64,000 nucleotides of DNA, from the NCBI GenBank assembly GCA_902777355.1, contig CACYTU010000014.1, positions 1 through 64,000 of the forward strand, written 5' to 3'. Numbering within the stretch: position 1 is the stretch's first letter; the number at the start of each line of letters is the position of its first letter. The notes under the pieces were generated by a model. It ran no database searches, was not told the origin of the DNA, and was given only the letters and a program-made list of their open reading frames with translations. Of this stretch, positions 1 to 7,927 are shown in pieces. This DNA is from an uncultured Lachnospiraceae bacterium. Lineage in GTDB: Bacteria > Bacillota > Clostridia > Lachnospirales > Lachnospiraceae. The position numbers and the translations under genes are program-made.

Positions 1-136
1 TCTCCCTTTGATATTTTGGATGGCTATAAACTCATACGGGGTCACTTTGTAACTGTGGGGAGAACAGCAATCTCCTTACAAAACCATAATAGGAGTAACG
101 AAGGCATTTACACTGAAATGCGGAAAGGAAGCATTT

Positions 137-1879
137 ATGAAGGCAAATGAAATCAGAAGGAAATTCAGATTTTTGATAACCGGTATGACGCTGGCAGCTA
201 TGGTGACATCCATGGCAGCCTGCAGCTCTGCTTCGACAGGCAGTGCGGGCGGGAGTGCCCCGGCGGCAGAGACAACTGCAGAGGCTGTGGCTGAGAATAC
301 AGAAGAGACTGCGGAAGAAAATACAACAGCAGCAGCGACAGAGAAGGCGCCCGGGGAGACGGCGGCGGCCGACAGCACAGCAGAAGCGGCGGAGGCAGAT
401 ACTTCTGCAAATACTACGGAAACCGCTGCGTCTGCTTCCATCCAGGCCGGTCCCGCAAAGGAAGATATTGAGACAAGAGAGACTGTTGAAAACAGTGAGG
501 ACAGCAGCCACGCAGTTACGGCGGACGGCGAAGAGGTCTCCATGTCAAATACTGCGGTAATTAAGACCGGTGATTCCGGCCAGGGCGATGAGGCAGACTT
601 TTACGGAGACAACGCCGCTGTGTTCGCGGCAAACGGCGGAACGCTCACTCTCTCCAATATGGTCGTAGAGACCAACGGCACACATGCGAATGCTGTTTTC
701 AGCTATGGAGAAGGAACAACTGTGAATGTGTCGGATTCTTATATTGAGACCAGCGGCAACTGCTCCGGCGGAATCATGACCACGGGAGGCGGCACTATGA
801 AGGCAGAGAATCTGACCATCAATACCAGCGGCAATTCCTCCGCGGCGATCCGTTCTGACCGCGGCGGCGGTACAGTCACTGTGACCGGCGGATCCTATAC
901 AACCGGCGGAACAGGCTCTCCTGTCATTTATTCCACAGCTGATATCACTGTCAACAATGCTGAGATGGAGTCCACTGCGTCGCAGGGCGTCGTTGTGGAA
1001 GGAAAGAACTCTGTCACTCTCAATAACGTTGAGCTGACAGCGGACAACAATACCAAGAACAGCGACAAGTCCGACTACTATCAGGCGGTTATGATCTACC
1101 AGTCCATGTCCGGCGACGCGGATGAAGGGACTTCTTCCTTTACCATGAACGGAGGCAGGCTCACAAATGCCAACGGAGATATTTTCTTTGTAAATAACAC
1201 GGCGACAACCATTGACCTTTCCGGCGCGGAAATCATCAATAACGGCGGCGGCATCTTCCTCAGGGCGGAAGCTGCCGGCTGGGGAAATGAAGGCTCAAAC
1301 GGAGGTCATGTGAATATGACAGCGTCAGACCAGGAAATCAACGGAGACATGGTCGTGGACCAGGTTTCTGAGCTGAATCTCTACCTCAAAGACAATTCCG
1401 TTTTTACAGGCGCTATCAACAGCAACGGCGCAGCGGGCAGCGTCTATGTGGAAATCGAAGCGGGCTCCAGGTGGGTGCTTACAGGTGACTCCTATATCAC
1501 AAGTCTGACATGCAGCGCGGATGCCATCGATTTGAACGGCTTTACACTCCATGTAGGTGACCAGGTTTATGAGGCCGGCACGGAATCCACCGGCCAGGCG
1601 ATTGAATTTACTCTTTCCTCCGGAAACAGAAACGGCTACGGAAGCGAAAGACCGGAAGGCATGCCTGGCGAGATTGGCGGAAAGGGAGGCCCCGGAGGAA
1701 AAGGGGGGCCCGGCGGTGATGGTTCCACACCCCCCGAAAAACCGGACGGCAAAATGCCCGGCGGAGACGGCTCAAGGCCTCCTAAAAAACCAGTCGGTGA
1801 AGAAAACGGCGAAACACCTGCCCGACAGAACAGCAGCTCTTCGGACAGCGCTGCCGACAGTGAAACAACTTCCAACTGA
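137..1879 (+). CDS. Secreted lipoprotein, beta-helix-like, unknown function
   Basis: 580 residues. The N-terminus is a lipoprotein signal: basic start, hydrophobic stretch and a lipobox ending at Cys29 (SMAAC). Residues about 30-125 are a low-complexity Ala/Glu/Thr linker typical of wall-spanning lipoproteins. Residues about 130-480 are Gly/Asn/Thr-rich short beta repeats (for example GGTLTLSNMVVETNG, GGTVTVTGGSYTTGG) that look like a right-handed beta-helix, a fold used by adhesins and polysaccharide-active proteins. The C-terminus is a Gly/Pro/Lys-rich disordered tail. No catalytic motif or sortase signal was seen, so lipid anchoring is the likely attachment. The start has GGAAAGGA upstream. 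A terminator follows at 1994. Export and fold class are fairly sure; the function is unknown. Confidence 0.75.
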   Translation: MKANEIRRKFRFLITGMTLAAMVTSMAACSSASTGSAGGSAPAAETTAEAVAENTEETAEENTTAAATEKAPGETAAADSTAEAAEADTSANTTETAASASIQAGPAKEDIETRETVENSEDSSHAVTADGEEVSMSNTAVIKTGDSGQGDEADFYGDNAAVFAANGGTLTLSNMVVETNGTHANAVFSYGEGTTVNVSDSYIETSGNCSGGIMTTGGGTMKAENLTINTSGNSSAAIRSDRGGGTVTVTGGSYTTGGTGSPVIYSTADITVNNAEMESTASQGVVVEGKNSVTLNNVELTADNNTKNSDKSDYYQAVMIYQSMSGDADEGTSSFTMNGGRLTNANGDIFFVNNTATTIDLSGAEIINNGGGIFLRAEAAGWGNEGSNGGHVNMTASDQEINGDMVVDQVSELNLYLKDNSVFTGAINSNGAAGSVYVEIEAGSRWVLTGDSYITSLTCSADAIDLNGFTLHVGDQVYEAGTESTGQAIEFTLSSGNRNGYGSERPEGMPGEIGGKGGPGGKGGPGGDGSTPPEKPDGKMPGGDGSRPPKKPVGEENGETPARQNSSSSDSAADSETTSN

Positions 1880-1993
1880 GGCAAGAAGGAAAACGGGGAC
1901 GGAAGACTCTCAATTAATAAATAAGTACGCAGCCATGATCTCGCGTTCACAAACTTGTATGACTGTGGGATCATGGCAACAGACATAATTTAA

Positions 1994-2042
1994 GGGACTG
2001 GTGCCCGGCTGTTTTTACAGCCTGAAACCAGCCCCTTTTTTT
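1994..2042 (+). terminator. Intrinsic terminator after the lipoprotein gene
   Basis: A long hairpin (GGGACTGGT ... ACCAGCCCC, with an inner GGCTG/CAGCC stem) is followed directly by seven T. It lies between two convergent genes. Confidence 0.8.
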
Positions 2043-2072
2043 GCGTTTTTTAATGCCGCTTCGATTAGCGGT

Positions 2073-3284
2073 CTAAATTCCTGTGCCGTCGAAAAGCGGA
2101 ATATAAGAGGGGGACACGGTCCCGCTCTCCTGTACAAATCCGTTCTGTATGCCGAGGCCGATCGCGTAATTGATGAGAGAGTCATATTCCTCTTCGGAGA
2201 GAGTCCTGCACAGGTCGGAAAACCCGCCGGGGCCGGAACCGGAGCTGCTGCCGGAACCGGAACGGCTGGCTGAACCGGAGTGAATGTGGGAACCGGAGTG
2301 GATGTGGGAACCGGAACGGCTGCCGAAACCGGAACTGTTGCCGAAACCGGAGCTGCTGCCGGGATGGTCCGCACCTGTCAGCTTTTGGGCGAGGACCTGG
2401 GGCATGGGTGTGTACTGGTTCATGATGCTGATAAAAATATGGTCTCCGTAGGTCTCGTGCAGATGCCTCAGGACCGCCCTGGAGTCCTCTCCGCATCCGG
2501 GCAGGGCCAGGTGGCGCACCAGGACGCCCCGGATCATAAGGGGGTCATCGGCGTCATCGGGGCAGTCGATGGCGTGGCTGCCGTCGGAAAAGACCGGGTC
2601 GGGACACTGGCGCACCATTTCCGCTATGGCGGCAGAGGCGCAGGCGAAATAATCCGCTGCCCCGGTGTGAAGCGCGGAAAGACGGGAAGAGACATACTTG
2701 AGATCGGGAAGCCAGACATCCACAAGCCCCTCCAGGGCTCTGACTGTCTCAACCTTTTCATAGCTGCCGGTATTGTAGACAATGGGAATAGAAAGCCCTT
2801 CTGTCTTGGCCCGCCTCAGGGCGGGAATGATCAGAGGGACGAAGTGCTCAGGAGTCACGAGATTGATGTTGTGGGCACCCTGTGCCTCCAGCTCAAAGCA
2901 TATTTCCGTAAGCCGCTCCGGAGTGAGGGTGACCCGGCGGGTGACGGAAGAAGCACCCGGGTTCTGCCCGGGGCTCGAAATCTGCCGGTTCTGACAGTAG
3001 ATGCATCCCAGACTGCAGCCGGTGAAAAACACGGTGCCGCTTCCTTTTTTGCCCGAGATGACAGGTTCCTCTGTATAATAGAGCGCCGCTCGGGAGGCGC
3101 GGAGCACTCCGCCCTCTCCGCAGAAGCCGGTCTGTCCGTCAAGACGGTTGACATGGCAGCTGCGGGGACAGAGAGTACAGTCCGACAAAAGCTTTTCGGC
3201 GGCTTGGATGTCAAGGTCATACGTGATGTCATCATCATACGTATTGAACGAGAGGCTGCCTGAAGAAATAGTAATAGAATTCAT
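2073..3284 (-). CDS. PflX-like radical SAM protein (COG1313 type)
   Basis: About 403 residues from the ATG at 3284, chosen because AAAGG lies nine bases upstream; a GTG at 3308 in the same frame lacks a site. The N-terminal part has a cysteine cluster (CTLCPRSC, then GFCG) and then the radical SAM signature CSLGCIYC, the CxxxCxxC that binds the 4Fe-4S cluster and SAM. This order fits the uncharacterised PflX / pyruvate formate-lyase activase-like family. The substrate is unknown. Near the C-terminus, about 45 residues of Gly/Ser/His/Phe repeats interrupt the domain, coded by a short DNA repeat at 2230-2362. The family ending (a conserved helix and YIPLFDGTG) resumes after the insertion. It lies downstream of the SRP RNA on the same strand. 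Confidence 0.85.
   Translation of the reverse strand: MNSITISSGSLSFNTYDDDITYDLDIQAAEKLLSDCTLCPRSCHVNRLDGQTGFCGEGGVLRASRAALYYTEEPVISGKKGSGTVFFTGCSLGCIYCQNRQISSPGQNPGASSVTRRVTLTPERLTEICFELEAQGAHNINLVTPEHFVPLIIPALRRAKTEGLSIPIVYNTGSYEKVETVRALEGLVDVWLPDLKYVSSRLSALHTGAADYFACASAAIAEMVRQCPDPVFSDGSHAIDCPDDADDPLMIRGVLVRHLALPGCGEDSRAVLRHLHETYGDHIFISIMNQYTPMPQVLAQKLTGADHPGSSSGFGNSSGFGSRSGSHIHSGSHIHSGSASRSGSGSSSGSGPGGFSDLCRTLSEEEYDSLINYAIGLGIQNGFVQESGTVSPSYIPLFDGTGI
2230..2362. repeat. Intragenic 12-18 bp degenerate tandem repeat
   Basis: Units built on GGAACCGGA / GAAACCGGA are repeated about nine times. On the minus strand they read in frame as SGSHIHSGS, SGFG and SRSGSG inside the radical SAM protein. 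No frameshift results. Confidence 0.85.
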
Positions 3285-3570
3285 GAATTCTAACCTTTCG
3301 TTTGTCACGGGCGGAAATCCGCGGCATTCAGGAGGCGGGGGAGCCTTCTACAGTGTTTTTTATAAGCCTATCCAGGTGAGATTGTTGGCGAGAGGGATCG
3401 TCTGGCTGAAACATGGCTCTTCTGTGCCGGGAAAGGCGGCGGGTAACGAACGCATTGTAAAGGAGAAGCCACGTGGTAAAGGAGAAACCACGTGGAAACA
3501 GGGATTTTCCAAAATTATTTCCGAATATATTTTTCAGAAATAATTTTTCAAAAATAATTTATCAAAAATA

Positions 3571-3770
3571 AAACCCCTGCTTGCAGTGATGAAGTACTGA
3601 AAGCTGCCTGTCGGCCGCAAAGCCAGGCACCCTCGCGGCACATGAAAGTCCCCGCTTAGTGCTGCTATGTTCCCATCCTGACACGGTTCACGAGTTTCCA
3701 TTGCGCGAGACCCGAACCCATACGTGCCGGCAGACAGCTCTCAAAACTCCATCCCTCAACAGGGGATTTC
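3571..3770 (-). ncRNA. ffs: Signal recognition particle RNA
   Basis: Read on the minus strand, this contains the conserved apical domain of bacterial SRP RNA (GUGAACCGUGUCAGG, then GGGAACAUAGCAGCACUAAGC). Long helix-5 arms flank it (GAGAGCUGUCUGCCGG pairs with CCGACAGGCAGCUUUC). The outermost ends also pair (AAAUCCCCUGUU with AAGCAGGGG), which suggests an Alu-side extension and a length near 200 nt. The RNA binds Ffh and targets proteins to the membrane. tadA immediately upstream is the usual neighbour in Bacillota. The core is certain; the exact ends are estimated from pairing. Confidence 0.9.
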
Positions 3771-3887
3771 ATTTAAAGATGAATATATTATTAGGATGAA
3801 TATTATATGCAGCGAATCTGTTATATAGTTGGCAGATACGCTGTTTTTCAAATGCACTGAATACTATAGTCAAAAGAGGGAAGATTG

Positions 3888-4562
3888 TCAAGAGCGGGTT
3901 TCCTCCGCGGGGACAGTATTTCCGGGGCTTTCGGGTGAGATATTCCCGGATGTTGTATCCTGCATGGAGGCAGCGGCCATGCGGAGCATTTTTTTCCGCG
4001 CCTTATTGCGCCTGCGCAGGTCTTTGAAAAAACGCTGCAGGATTTCGGTGCATTCTTCGCGCATCACTCCGTAGAGGACATCTGCCTGGTGGTTGAAATC
4101 CGGATTCTGAAGAATGTTCAGCAAGGTTCCGCCGCAGCCGGATTTGGGGCTGGTGGTGCCGATCACGACTCTGTCGATCCTGGACTGGATGATAGCACCG
4201 GCACACATCTGGCAGGGTTCCAGAGTACAGTAAAGTGTACAGCCCTCAAGTCTCCAGTCGCCGATTTTTTTACAGGCCTTTTTGATGCAGGTGATCTCGG
4301 CGTGGGCCAGGGTGGTCTTGTCCGTATTGCGCCGGTTATATCCCCGGCCGATGATTTTTCCTTCGTATACGATCACGGCACCGATCGGAACTTCGCCCAG
4401 GGCAATGGCTTTTTCTGCCTGTCTGAGGGCGGCCTTCATGTATTTGAGGTCCTCCCGTGAGAAGGCGGGAGCGGCAGAGTCTGAGACAGCAGGACTGCTG
4501 TCCACACAGTTCCCGCCTGAAATGATATTCTCTGTGCCGTCTGCTTTCTGACTATGATCCAT
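3888..4562 (-). CDS. tadA: tRNA-specific adenosine deaminase TadA
   Basis: 224 residues. TadA converts A34 to inosine in the anticodon of tRNA-Arg(ACG). The zinc and catalytic motifs are clear: LAHAEI (His ligand and catalytic Glu) and PCQMCAGAI (two Cys ligands). The deaminase fold spans about residues 38-190, preceded by a roughly 35-residue acidic/Ser-rich extension and followed by a Lys/Arg-rich stretch and a disordered tail. AGGA lies four bases before the ATG. The gene is followed by the SRP RNA; the dnaX that often comes next in Firmicutes is absent. Confidence 0.95.
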   Translation of the reverse strand: MDHSQKADGTENIISGGNCVDSSPAVSDSAAPAFSREDLKYMKAALRQAEKAIALGEVPIGAVIVYEGKIIGRGYNRRNTDKTTLAHAEITCIKKACKKIGDWRLEGCTLYCTLEPCQMCAGAIIQSRIDRVVIGTTSPKSGCGGTLLNILQNPDFNHQADVLYGVMREECTEILQRFFKDLRRRNKARKKMLRMAAASMQDTTSGNISPESPGNTVPAEETRS

Positions 4563-4613
4563 ATGTTCCTGCCTGTTTTGTGTCCGCAGCCGCGGGATAA
4601 CCGGTAGACGCAG

Positions 4614-4918
4614 AAAGAGTGAAAAACACCGTCGATACGATATTTTTCACTCCGGATGTTTTTGCCGCGAGGCGGCGCAAACATCCTGTGATCCTTCACC
4701 GTTTTCGCCTGCGCGAAAACGCCTCATACACATGCGGAGCAAGTGTTGCCGCTCTTACGAGCGGCATGGTCGGAAAGAGTGAAAAAAAACGCTCGATAGC
4801 GTTTTTTTCACTCCGGATGTTTGTGCCGCGGGACGGCGCAACATCCTGTGATCCCATCGGAGAAAACGCCTTCGCGTATTTCTCCTCGGGTGCCGCTCTT
4901 ACGAGCGGCATGGTCGGA
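4614..4918. repeat. Two tandem copies of a ~150 bp multi-hairpin module
   Basis: Copy 1 is about 4614-4773 and copy 2 about 4774-4918. Each carries the same series of palindromes: a GTGAAAAA...TTTTTCAC hairpin, GGATGTTT...AACATCC, a stem on the GAAAACGC theme, and GCCGCTCTTACGAGCGGC, ending in ATGGTCGG. Loops and middle stems differ while stems stay paired, as in structured RNA or a palindromic mobile repeat. This fills the gap between tadA and the lectin gene. A partial relative of the first hairpin lies at 44592-44633. Confidence 0.8.
4782..4808. terminator. Bidirectional A/T-flanked hairpin
   Basis: An ACGCTCGATAGCGT stem is flanked by eight A and seven T, so it can terminate transcription from either side. 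It lies 3' of the lectin gene on the minus strand, inside the second repeat module. Confidence 0.6.
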
Positions 4919-4933
4919 AAAAGGGGATGCCGT

Positions 4934-6049
4934 TTATTGGGTATCCCATTCGATCAGGAATGTGACGGTTCCGTGTTCATCCGGACCGAAGTCGCCGTCA
5001 TTCCACTTGTATCTTTTGTCTTTGTAGTAGAAAAGAGCGTAATCCTCATTTCCGTTCTGGTTGTCGGGCTGTCCGTTCAACCAGTTCTGATAGTTGTAAC
5101 CGGCTCCGGTTACCCAGTACCAGTCATCTTCCGAATCATCGTCCGTGAGACCGAAGTAGGCGCTCTCCAGCCCCAGATCGTCAAAGACGTATTCGTAGAG
5201 AGCACTATTCAGGTCCGCGCTGGTAATGACGGCAAGATGGCCTCCCTGTTCCTCACAGTAGTTCTCCGCTTCCCAGAAGGAAGAAATAGTGGAATAGCTC
5301 ATCATGCAGGCATAATAACTGTGTCCGTTGTAAACGAATGCATCCGCGGGGATGTTGTAAGAATTTGTCTGCCCGGCGGCGGGATCATTGTAATAAAAGT
5401 AGACGGCATTTGTGCCGGCATCTTCTGAGAGGGTGATAGTCTGCTCGCTGGTCTCGGCAACATAACCGGTGATGGCGGGGGCATAGACGGTGACCGTTGA
5501 TCCTGCAGTCCCCTGGTTTGTCATTGTGCTGAGCTGTTTGCCGTCCTGGTCAATGCAATAAGTGGTATAGGACACCGGAACATTCACAGGCTGTGGAGAA
5601 GGGGTTTGCTCCTGAGAAGGGGCCGGACTCGGAGAAGGAGTCGTACTCGGAGCAGAGCCGGAGTTCGAGGCGGCGAGACGGAAAGCCTCCTGCACTTCCA
5701 GAGTCTGATCTTTTTTTACCTTATAGGAGGCGGAGGACTCATAGGTCTGGTAGCCATTGGCCTCAAACAGGAGGGTGTAGTCATTGGGAGGAAGTTCCAG
5801 GCTGAAGAAGCCGTCGTCGCCGGTTGTGTCGCTGTTTTCGTGACTGGTGTAACGCACTCCGTCCTTATCGACGGCTGTGACAGTCACTCCTTTGAGCATG
5901 TGGCTGTCCGAGGCGTCTACCACGTTACCGGTGAGAGTTCCCCGTTCATCTGCCGGATTTGAATCCTGCATCATGATGAAGGCGGCACCTGCCATGAGTA
6001 CCAGAATGAGCGTTAAAACGATCAGAATCGGGTGTTTTTGAGGCTGCAT
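4934..6049 (-). CDS. Membrane-anchored C-type lectin-domain protein
   Basis: About 371 residues from the ATG at 6049, preferred because AAAGGA is eight bases upstream; an ATG at 6091 in the same frame lacks a site. One N-terminal transmembrane helix (about residues 8-27) is followed by a carboxypeptidase-regulatory-like beta-sandwich (GTLTGNVVD ... GVTVTAVD), a Ser/Pro/Thr linker, a MucBP-like stretch (YTTYCIDQDGKQL ... AVYFYY) and a C-terminal C-type lectin fold. The lectin fold has the typical signature: AENYCEEQGGHLAVI, WYWVTG, YQNWLNGQPDN and WND. The protein probably displays a glycan- or protein-binding domain outside the cell. It lies downstream of ABC permease and ATPase genes on the same strand. 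The ligand is unknown. Confidence 0.8.
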   Translation of the reverse strand: MQPQKHPILIVLTLILVLMAGAAFIMMQDSNPADERGTLTGNVVDASDSHMLKGVTVTAVDKDGVRYTSHENSDTTGDDGFFSLELPPNDYTLLFEANGYQTYESSASYKVKKDQTLEVQEAFRLAASNSGSAPSTTPSPSPAPSQEQTPSPQPVNVPVSYTTYCIDQDGKQLSTMTNQGTAGSTVTVYAPAITGYVAETSEQTITLSEDAGTNAVYFYYNDPAAGQTNSYNIPADAFVYNGHSYYACMMSYSTISSFWEAENYCEEQGGHLAVITSADLNSALYEYVFDDLGLESAYFGLTDDDSEDDWYWVTGAGYNYQNWLNGQPDNQNGNEDYALFYYKDKRYKWNDGDFGPDEHGTVTFLIEWDTQ

Positions 6050-6131
6050 AACTGTATTCCTTTCTGCTTTTTTTGCCGCTTTCCCGGTCATACGACAGTC
6101 AGCCTGCGGTCAGCGTATGACCGGGAACAGA

Positions 6132-6914
6132 TCAGCTTTCTTTGTGGTTCACTTTGAAATAAAGCAGTATGCCCGAGAGAAAGGTGCAGATGACAGTCAG
6201 GAGAAGCAGCAGGCTCCAGCAGTACAGGACATACCTGGCTTCAAACCGGAATATATCCAGTTTGGCTCCGTCGGGCAGCATACTGTTGAGATCGGCGGTG
6301 GACCCCAGTGCATAAAATCCCCATCGAGCGGTGGTAAAGTTCGCGGCTTTTTCCATGACGCCTTCGAGATCAAACAGGCATCCGCTCAGAAGAAGCTGGG
6401 CAATCAGGATGACCGGGACAATGGTCATAATGGAATTGATGTTGCTGATCAGCATTCCGACCAGGAGTCCCAGCATATCCGCACTCATCGTGATGAGAAA
6501 AAATGTCAGGAAGAAGTCAATGCTTCTGTTACCTAATACTATACACTCACTGTCAAAATGAAAAAAGAGGCTGAATACAACGGCGGCCACCATGGCCTCT
6601 ACGACACACAGAAAGAACTGGATGGTGAAATTCGCGGCCACATAGGTGTGAACATGCAGAAACTTGCTGAGGTCGTCCGGCAGGTATTCCCGCTCGGAAT
6701 AAAAAAGCGCTATGGAGTTGAAGAGCCCGGACCAAATGCAGCACATCAATACGGAAAACAGGCAGGCCTTTGTCGCGCCGAAAGTACTGAAGACATCCTT
6801 TTTTACGGCGAGACAGGTGATAAACATGATACCTGCGGTCATGGCGGTGTTCTGAGCCAGATTTAATGCTTTGGTCGAAATCCATCTGCGGATATAATCA
6901 AAAAAGTCAAACAT
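6132..6914 (-). CDS. ABC transporter permease, ABCG/ABC-2-like
   Basis: 260 residues with about six hydrophobic segments and a small soluble stretch before the last helix, as in ABC-2/ABCG-type permease halves. The segment ILIAQLLLSGCLFDLEGV matches the conserved membrane region of that family. GGGGGA lies ahead of the ATG. The ATPase gene sits about 150 bp upstream on the same strand and is the obvious partner. The cargo cannot be read from the sequence; neighbours (a lectin protein and a muramidase) suggest a cell-envelope role, which is inference. Confidence 0.75.
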   Translation of the reverse strand: MFDFFDYIRRWISTKALNLAQNTAMTAGIMFITCLAVKKDVFSTFGATKACLFSVLMCCIWSGLFNSIALFYSEREYLPDDLSKFLHVHTYVAANFTIQFFLCVVEAMVAAVVFSLFFHFDSECIVLGNRSIDFFLTFFLITMSADMLGLLVGMLISNINSIMTIVPVILIAQLLLSGCLFDLEGVMEKAANFTTARWGFYALGSTADLNSMLPDGAKLDIFRFEARYVLYCWSLLLLLTVICTFLSGILLYFKVNHKES

Positions 6915-6944
6915 TTGAAATAATCCCCCTGTGATATCCTTGAT

Positions 6945-7040
6945 CAGTGTTCGTCCTGAACCAGCTGATATCCCGGATCAGTGGCTGTCCTGAAAGCGGC
7001 TGATATCCCGGGTCAGTGGCTGTCCTGAAAGCGGCAGTCC
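6945..7040. repeat. Short direct repeats between permease and ATPase genes
   Basis: Two and a half copies of a roughly 43 bp unit (GCTGATATCCCGG, then GTCAGTGGCTGTCCTGAAAGC) fill the intercistronic gap. No gene is seen in it. Confidence 0.75.
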
Positions 7041-7061
7041 TGTTTCAGCTGATCTGCTGAT

Positions 7062-7835
7062 TCATCGTCTGCTTCTCAGGCTGTCAAATTTACCGATGAA
7101 ATAATCCGCCTGTCCCATTCCTCCTTCATCGGAGGCGTTGATCTTGGTGAGGATATCGACATAATTGTTGACTTCGAAAAAGCCTCTTATATAGGCGGGG
7201 CTTCCGGCATAAGCGATTCCGCCTGTCTTATCAGAACCCTTTGCCAGGACGACTACACGGTCGTAGAGCTCGATATTGACAATATTGTGGGAAATGATAA
7301 TGGTCGTTTTGCCGGTCCGGTGGGTGATGTCACAGAGCTTTGTGACCAGGTCCCGTGATACCCCGCAGTCAAGGCCTGTATCGATTTCATCGGCGATAAT
7401 GATGTTTTTTCCGCGGATCAGTTCCTTGGCGATGGAGACTCTCTGCCGCTGGCCGCCGGACAGGTTGTGGATCTCGCTGTTCTGCACGCTCTGAAGTCCC
7501 ATGGTCTGAACATGGTGCTGCACAGCGTTGTTGAGTTCGTGGCTTCCGCGGTACAGACGGGAGAAGAGCGCTGACCAGTAGATCGCCGCGCGCGCGGTCT
7601 CGTTCTGGTTGAGTGCCGGGTGCTGGGGAATATAGGCTATGTCCTCGCGATTATAGTCGGTGATTTTTCCGTCGAAGGAAGACATACCGATCATGCATTT
7701 GATGAGGGTGCTCTTGCCGGCGCCCGATGTGCCGATGATCAGAGTGGTGCAGCCTGCCGGGAAAGCAACGTGTATGTTCCTCAGGGCGTCGTACGACCGG
7801 TTGGGATATCTCTTTTTATTAATGTCTACCTGCAT
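7062..7835 (-). CDS. ABC transporter ATP-binding protein, ABCG-like
   Basis: 257 residues from the ATG at 7835, chosen because GAGG is five bases upstream. The Walker A is GTSGAGKST, the signature LSGGQRQRVSIAKEL, the Walker B IIIADEID, with a switch His in ISHN. After the nucleotide domain the sequence GIAYAGSPAYIRGFF resembles the linker of ABCG-type half transporters. It powers the permease encoded just downstream. The pair is a two-gene version of what eukaryotes and some actinobacteria carry as one polypeptide. The substrate is unknown. Confidence 0.88.
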   Translation of the reverse strand: MQVDINKKRYPNRSYDALRNIHVAFPAGCTTLIIGTSGAGKSTLIKCMIGMSSFDGKITDYNREDIAYIPQHPALNQNETARAAIYWSALFSRLYRGSHELNNAVQHHVQTMGLQSVQNSEIHNLSGGQRQRVSIAKELIRGKNIIIADEIDTGLDCGVSRDLVTKLCDITHRTGKTTIIISHNIVNIELYDRVVVLAKGSDKTGGIAYAGSPAYIRGFFEVNNYVDILTKINASDEGGMGQADYFIGKFDSLRSRR

Positions 7836-7927
7836 TGTAACCTCTTTCCGCCTTGTCAAAGCGCTGTTTAATGTTCACAGAAATACAGTCCTCATCATCC
7901 GGGCCGGATGATGTACCTATCTTACAT

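Noticed and set aside
2280-3263. A 327-residue plus-strand frame
   Set aside because: It lies opposite the radical SAM gene, whose motifs are clear.
4619-5428. A plus-strand frame over the hairpin module
   Set aside because: It crosses hairpins and the antisense of the lectin gene, with no ribosome site.
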